Assembly (NCBI GenBank): GCA_013003335.1
Contig: JABDJT010000150.1
Coordinates: 1 to 18,272, forward strand
Source of the DNA: Verrucomicrobiales bacterium
Lineage (GTDB): Bacteria > Verrucomicrobiota > Verrucomicrobiia > Verrucomicrobiales > DEV007
Direction of reading: 5' to 3'
DNA length: 18,272 nt
Of the stretch, positions 14,279 through 18,272 are shown piece after piece. The first letter of the stretch is position 1, and every line of letters starts with the position of its first letter. The notes below the pieces were generated by a model that saw only the letters and a list, made by a program, of their open reading frames with translations, searched no databases and was not told the origin of the DNA. A program made the translations under genes and the position numbers.

Positions 14279-14929
14279 TCAACCTTCCGCCATTCCGGAC
14301 AGTTCAGAAGGCTCGGTGCCGAGAAAATACAAATCGAGAACCGCTTTGACCCGCGCGAGGTATTCGCGGACACGAGCCTGCATCGATTCTTCAAACTCTA
14401 CGCGTTCGCCCCGGAAGGCCACGGCATTCAACCCGACTCGATCTGCGATAAACAGGGCGCGGTTCACGTGAAAATCATCCGAGATGATCGTGATTTGATC
14501 ACAATCGAACACTTTTCGTGCCCGCACGACTGAGTCCAAAGTGCGATGGCCCGCGTCATCCCGGGTCAGGACTGATGCGGGGACGCCGAGTTCCCGGAGT
14601 TTCGCGATCATATCCCCCGGCTCATCGTAGTATTTCTCTCGATGCCCACTGACGATCAGGCGCTCGATTTTCCCCTCGTGATACAACTCAGCTGCAGCAG
14701 CGACGCGATTTTCAAAGTGCGGATTGGCGGTTTCCGGTGCGACTTTTTTCGATGTACCCAGCACGAGGCCGACCGGGTTCGATTCGATTTCAGACACATC
14801 CGAAAAAACCCGCCCCCCTGTGCTGCCGAGCACCCACAAATTGCAAAAAATCAGGATTAGTGCGACGACCACGAGCGAGAGCTGGATCAGCCGTAATAGC
14901 AAAGATCGATTTTTTCGTTTGCGAGCCAT
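14279..14929 (-). CDS. sanA: SanA/YdcF-like (DUF218) membrane protein
   Basis: The start is ATG 14929, giving 216 residues; a longer frame exists but adds no recognisable sequence. A basic N-terminus (ARKRKNRS) and one membrane helix at about 9-30 are followed by the DUF218 domain: VGLVLGTSKK, the Asn/Arg-containing NPHFENRVAAAAELYHEGKIE, LIVSGHR, YDEPGDM, DDAGHRTLDSVVRARKVF and IISDDFHVNRALFIA. These closely follow E. coli SanA, which supports the envelope barrier against vancomycin at high temperature. Related ElyC acts in lipid-carrier or peptidoglycan metabolism. The biochemical activity of SanA is not firmly known. E. coli SanA is slightly longer (about 239 residues, from memory). Confidence 0.85.
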   Translation of the reverse strand: MARKRKNRSLLLRLIQLSLVVVALILIFCNLWVLGSTGGRVFSDVSEIESNPVGLVLGTSKKVAPETANPHFENRVAAAAELYHEGKIERLIVSGHREKYYDEPGDMIAKLRELGVPASVLTRDDAGHRTLDSVVRARKVFDCDQITIISDDFHVNRALFIADRVGLNAVAFRGERVEFEESMQARVREYLARVKAVLDLYFLGTEPSELSGMAEG

Positions 14930-15049
14930 GCCGGGGTGGAGGATTGCGGTGCGGTCGGGCAAGGTATTCCCAGTACAAACGTCCCACTGAAACTGTTCCT
15001 TAGCGAACGATGTCAATGTGCATCAATTCCTGACTTTTTCTATTTCCGA

Positions 15050-16798
15050 ATGAAAACGGTTCTCCGCATTTTTGTTTATCTCCGCCGATACCCCGGTCTC
15101 GGCGCGGCGCAGCTGACCTGTGCGATCCTGATGACCGCCCTGGTGATCGTGTTCCCGGAGATCGTGAAACGAGTCACCGGAGACATCATTCCCAATGGAA
15201 AACACGATCAGCTCCTGCCCGCTACGCTGATTGCCGCCCTAGCCTTTTTCTGCACAAACCTGTTCAACGCACTTCGAATCGTCCTGAACAACACCTTCGA
15301 ACAGCGCGTCATTTTCGATATCCGTTCCGACCTGTATCGAAAAATCCAGCGCCTGCCGATGCGGTGGTTCGACAACAAGCGTACCGGCGACGTGATGACC
15401 CGCGTGACGGAGGACGTCACAGCGATGGAGCGTGTTTTGATCGACGGAATTGAGCAGGGTGTCGTCGCGCTGTTGCAGGTGTTGATCGTCGGGACCTACC
15501 TGTTTTTCCAAAACCCGTGGCTCGCCGCGATTTCGATGATCCCGATGCCGTTCCTGATCGCCGGGGCAACTCTCTATACACGGAAAGCACCGGAACGGCA
15601 CCGCAAGGTGCGCCGCGCGACCAGCTCGATGAATTCGCTTTTGCACGACAACCTCGACGGCATCCAGCAAATCAAGGCGTTCACCCGGGAAAAGCCGGAA
15701 CACGGACGGTTCAACGAAGCCAGCAACAAGGTCAGGCTTGCGACACTGCATCTCATGAAAGTCTGGGCGATTTACAATCCAAGCATGGAATTTTTCCGGA
15801 ACCTCGGATATGTCCTCGCAATCGGGTTCGGCGGATGGTGGGTCATGACTGGAGACGGTGCGGTTGAGCAACGCATCGGGATTTTGACCGCTTTTCTCGT
15901 CACACTGGCTCTGTTTTACGAGCCGATCAGCCGCCTCCACGGGCTGAACCAAATTGTTCAGGCCGGCCGCGCAGCCGGCGAGCGGGTGTTTGAAATCATC
16001 GATGCGGAAGAAGAAAGCGATATCGACGAGGGCGAAAATCTGCCTGATCCGGTGCGGGGCCACGTCGTTTTTCAGGATGCCGGATTTTCCTACACCGACC
16101 AGATTGTGACGCTGCACGGCGTGAACATCGAGGCTCAACCGGGCGAAACCATCGCGCTGGTCGGCCAAACCGGCGCGGGAAAATCGACCGTCATCAATCT
16201 GCTGACGCGGTTCTACGAATACGACGAGGGTAAAATCACGCTCGATGGAATCGATATTCGGGATTTAAAAAAGTCTTCACTCCGCGGCGCGATGGGCTAC
16301 GTCACCCAGGAAAGTTTCCTGTTCAACGGCAGCGTCCGCGAAAACCTGACCCTCGCGAAAGCCGACGCCACCGATGCCGAAATGTGGACCGCGCTCGAAG
16401 CAGCCAACGCCGACGTTTTCGTGCGCGAACTGCCCGAGCAACTCGAAACGAACGTCGGCGAGCGTGGGGTAAAATTGTCCGTCGGTGAAAAACAGCGCAT
16501 CGCGATTTCGCGGGTGATCCTGAAAAATCCGCCGCTTCTTCTGCTCGATGAAGCCACCGCCAGCGTCGATACCGAGACCGAAAAACTGATCCAGACCGCC
16601 CTCGAAAACCTGATGGCGAACCGGACCAGTTTCGTGATCGCGCACCGGCTTTCGACCGTGCGCAACGCCAGCCGGATTTACGTGCTCGATGGCGGGCGCG
16701 TAATCGAGGAAGGCTCGCATGACGAGTTGCTGGCAAAAGACGGCCAATACGCCCTGCTATGCCGGAAAAGCCTGATCGCCGAAAGCGAATTTGCGTGA
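15050..16798 (+). CDS. ABC exporter half-transporter (MsbA/multidrug type)
   Basis: The 582-residue protein joins a six-helix membrane domain (about 1-300) to a nucleotide-binding domain (about 330-575), so it would act as a homodimeric exporter for lipids, drugs or similar hydrophobic molecules. Motifs are Walker A GQTGAGKST (372-380, Lys378), Q-loop YVTQESFLFNGSVREN, signature LSVGEKQRIA (476-485; LSVGE in place of LSGGQ), Walker B LLLLDEATASVD with Asp500 and Glu501, and the H-loop IAHRLST. Start ATG 15050 is chosen because MKTVLRIFVYLRRYPG begins like many family members; upstream codons to 14936 look non-coding. It is divergent from sanA across 120 bp in which I saw no clear promoter, and is followed by repeat copy 6 and tsaE. 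Confidence 0.93.
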   Translation: MKTVLRIFVYLRRYPGLGAAQLTCAILMTALVIVFPEIVKRVTGDIIPNGKHDQLLPATLIAALAFFCTNLFNALRIVLNNTFEQRVIFDIRSDLYRKIQRLPMRWFDNKRTGDVMTRVTEDVTAMERVLIDGIEQGVVALLQVLIVGTYLFFQNPWLAAISMIPMPFLIAGATLYTRKAPERHRKVRRATSSMNSLLHDNLDGIQQIKAFTREKPEHGRFNEASNKVRLATLHLMKVWAIYNPSMEFFRNLGYVLAIGFGGWWVMTGDGAVEQRIGILTAFLVTLALFYEPISRLHGLNQIVQAGRAAGERVFEIIDAEEESDIDEGENLPDPVRGHVVFQDAGFSYTDQIVTLHGVNIEAQPGETIALVGQTGAGKSTVINLLTRFYEYDEGKITLDGIDIRDLKKSSLRGAMGYVTQESFLFNGSVRENLTLAKADATDAEMWTALEAANADVFVRELPEQLETNVGERGVKLSVGEKQRIAISRVILKNPPLLLLDEATASVDTETEKLIQTALENLMANRTSFVIAHRLSTVRNASRIYVLDGGRVIEEGSHDELLAKDGQYALLCRKSLIAESEFA

Positions 16799-16845
16799 AC
16801 CCAACCAGGAGGGTTGATTCACCAAACAGACCCTGTTCATTCGTT
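16799..16845. repeat. Dispersed 47-bp palindrome, copy 6 (between ABC exporter and tsaE)
   Basis: The degenerate left arm ACCCAACCAGGAGGGT (16799-16814) begins on the base after the ABC exporter's TGA. The centre includes GATTCACCAAAC. The right arm ACCCTGTTCATTCGTT (16830-16845) is intact. Only two bases separate it from the GTG of tsaE, so the element is the entire gap and occupies the place where a tsaE ribosome site would be. Confidence 0.78.
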
Positions 16846-16847
16846 TC

Positions 16848-17255
16848 GTGAAAAAGATTCTTACAAGCGAAAAGGAAACCCGCGAGTTCGGGGCGGAAAT
16901 CGCGGGTGATCTGCGTCCCGGCGACGTGCTCGGGCTGATGGGGCAGCTGGGAGCGGGGAAAACTCATTTTACGCAGGGAATCGTCGCGGCGCTCGGGTCG
17001 GAGACCGCGGTGACGAGCCCGACGTTCACCTTGGTGAACGAATACCACGACGGGCGGCTGCCGGTGTTCCACTTCGATTTTTACCGGATGGATTCCCCGG
17101 ATGAAGTCGTCAAAATCGGGTGGGATGAATTTTTGGACGAACCGGGAGTCGTAATTGTCGAGTGGGCCGACAAATTTCCCGAACTGCTCCCCGATCACAC
17201 CACCTGGTGGAAATTTTCCATGGCGGAAGACGAATCCCGCGTCCTTGAATCATGA
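16848..17255 (+). CDS. tsaE: tRNA t6A-modification ATPase TsaE
   Basis: TsaE is the small ATPase that, with TsaB and TsaD, makes N6-threonylcarbamoyladenosine at position 37 of ANN-decoding tRNAs. The 135-residue protein has Walker A GQLGAGKTH (32-40), the SPTFTLVNEY motif (57-66), HFDFYRM, and the Walker B-like VIVEWADKF (103-110), all typical. Length is normal for the family. It starts with GTG 16848, placed two bases after the arm of repeat copy 6, and no Shine-Dalgarno sequence is visible. Its TGA overlaps the tsaB ATG (ATGA), so the two are translationally coupled. Confidence 0.95.
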   Translation: MKKILTSEKETREFGAEIAGDLRPGDVLGLMGQLGAGKTHFTQGIVAALGSETAVTSPTFTLVNEYHDGRLPVFHFDFYRMDSPDEVVKIGWDEFLDEPGVVIVEWADKFPELLPDHTTWWKFSMAEDESRVLES

Positions 17256-17896
17256 TTCTTGCCCTCGAAACTTCGACGCCCAACGCGAGCCTGGCCCTGT
17301 GGGACCGGGAGGAAAATCGCGTCGTGTGGGAGGCCGGATTCACCACGAATCGCTCCCACAACTCGAAAATTTTTGTCCCCGTCGAAGAGGCGCTCGGAAT
17401 CGCGGGCGACCGGCTTGAATTCCTGGCCGTCGGGATCGGGCCGGGCAGTTACACCGGCGTCCGCGTCGCCATCGCGGTGGCAAACGGATTGAGCTTCGCC
17501 CGCGAGATTCCGGCGGTCGGAATCTCTTCGCTGGAAGCGTTTCCGGCTGCGAGTTGCACAATCGTCGGCGACGCCCGGCGAAAATCCTTCTTCCGGGCAG
17601 AGGTTAGCGACCGCGTCCTGGGTGGGGAACCGGATTTGCTGGAGGCGGCCGATTTTGCTGAACAGCACGCGGATTTCGAACCACCGGTCGTCACCGCCGA
17701 TCAGCACGTTTCAAAGGAATTTGCCACCGTCGAACTCGCGTTTCCGACCGCTGCAATTTTGGCAGGGATCGCTGCCGAACTGGATGCCCCGGAAATTGAA
17801 GAGCGTTCGCAAAAACCGCTCGAACCACACTATCTCCGGCCGCCCTACATCACGACTCCGAAACCGAAACCACAGGTTTTGCGCGAAACAGACTGA
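17252..17896 (+). CDS. tsaB: tRNA t6A-modification scaffold protein TsaB
   Basis: TsaB (YeaZ) is the catalytically inactive partner that dimerises with TsaD in t6A synthesis. The 214-residue sequence opens with MILALETSTPNASLAL, then NRSHNSKIFVPVEEAL, the signature VGIGPGSYTGVRVA (60-73), and GISSLEA. It closes with PHYLRPPYIT, the usual C-terminal motif. The middle part is short and divergent, as is common in TsaB. It overlaps tsaE by 4 bp and its TGA directly touches the stop of convergent hisD, leaving no room for an intergenic terminator. tsaD and tsaC are not in the window. Confidence 0.94.
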   Translation: MILALETSTPNASLALWDREENRVVWEAGFTTNRSHNSKIFVPVEEALGIAGDRLEFLAVGIGPGSYTGVRVAIAVANGLSFAREIPAVGISSLEAFPAASCTIVGDARRKSFFRAEVSDRVLGGEPDLLEAADFAEQHADFEPPVVTADQHVSKEFATVELAFPTAAILAGIAAELDAPEIEERSQKPLEPHYLRPPYITTPKPKPQVLRETD

Positions 17897-18272
17897 TCAT
17901 TTCACCCGTACCGTGGCCGAGCGGCCGTGCGCGTCCAGGCCCTCCACCTCGGCAAAAGTTTCGACGATTGGCGCTGATTTCGCGATGGATTCGCGATCGA
18001 GTTTTACGATACTGGTGCGCCGCTGAAACATGTCCACCGTCAGGCCGGGGAACGATTTGCCCGCACCGCCAGTGGGGAGCTCGTGGCTCGGTCCGGCGAG
18101 AAAATCCCCGACTGCCACAGGCGAATAGTTGCCCACGAAAATTGCACCGGAGGTCGTGATTTTCGGGATGATCGTTTTTTCGCGACGCGTGATCAGCGAG
18201 AGGTGTTCCGGTGCGAAATCATTCACGAGTTTCACGCCATCGTCGAGCGACTCGACCAAAACGAGCCAGCAG
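17897..18272 (-). CDS. hisD: Histidinol dehydrogenase, C-terminal part
   Basis: HisD catalyses the last two steps of histidine synthesis, the NAD-dependent oxidation of L-histidinol to L-histidine. The visible 124 residues run off the right edge and make up roughly the last quarter to third of the enzyme. They contain VNDFAPEHLSL, SGAIFVGNYSPVAVGDFLAG, the zinc/substrate motif GPSHELPTGGAGK, LTVDMFQRRTSIV, and the closing EGLDAHGRSATVR, in family order. The frame is intact to the window end. The catalytic Glu/His pair lies here (in PSHELPTGG), as in the family. Its stop codon abuts that of tsaB. Confidence 0.94.
   Translation of the reverse strand, partial: CWLVLVESLDDGVKLVNDFAPEHLSLITRREKTIIPKITTSGAIFVGNYSPVAVGDFLAGPSHELPTGGAGKSFPGLTVDMFQRRTSIVKLDRESIAKSAPIVETFAEVEGLDAHGRSATVRVK

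Noticed and set aside
1..18272. Defence system, CRISPR array, prophage, integron or tRNA gene
   Set aside because: No Cas, cyclase, transposase or integrase motifs, no regularly spaced direct repeats with unique spacers, and no cloverleaf was seen.

Overview
The window is one stretch of a compact, moderately GC-rich bacterial chromosome. The gene set best fits the PVC group, probably Verrucomicrobiota: an ExbB with a signal peptide, a bacterial lipase-maturation-factor homologue, a degenerate Nramp-like carrier, a short-form MetE, and few clear Shine-Dalgarno sites. That placement is inferred from gene content. There is no rRNA, tRNA, CRISPR array, transposase or prophage, and every intergenic gap is shorter than about 150 bp.

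Layout. 1-285: tail of a ROK-family gene. 392-2365: secreted L,D-transpeptidase, convergent at zero distance with a lipase-maturation-factor-like membrane protein (2366-3925). 3990-5063: inner-membrane-anchored OmpA-domain protein. 5110-5586: AT-rich orphan gene with one membrane segment and a probably beta-rich domain. 5583-6245: family 2 glycosyltransferase, reverse strand. 6361-8061: Nramp-like carrier behind a good sigma70-type promoter. 8108-9154: Gfo/Idh/MocA oxidoreductase. 9203-9823: secreted N-acetylmuramoyl-L-alanine amidase, reverse. 9968-11257: exbB-exbD with a terminator. 11352-14208: coupled reverse cassette of a small two-TM protein, a sodium:solute symporter and a short MetE. 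14279-14929: SanA-like protein. 15050-16798: ABC exporter. 16848-17896: tsaE-tsaB. 17897-18272: C-terminus of hisD, reverse.

The most striking feature is not a gene. A 47-bp palindrome occurs six times, once every 2.1-3.3 kb. It has 16-nt arms around a 15-nt centre, with core AACAGGGT ... ACCCTGTT and a central TTCGNCGAA. Four copies begin at or end on the base next to a stop codon, one lies in a divergent gap, and one lies inside the reading frame of the lipase-maturation-factor homologue and is translated as part of it. This looks like a REP/RPE-type dispersed palindromic family that I do not recognise.

Functionally the region is mostly envelope-related: two peptidoglycan enzymes, an OmpA-domain protein, ExbBD, SanA, a glycosyltransferase and a lipid/drug-type ABC exporter. 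It also carries housekeeping genes (tRNA t6A modification, histidine biosynthesis). The symporter/MetE cassette suggests uptake of a compound linked to methyl transfer or methionine synthesis.
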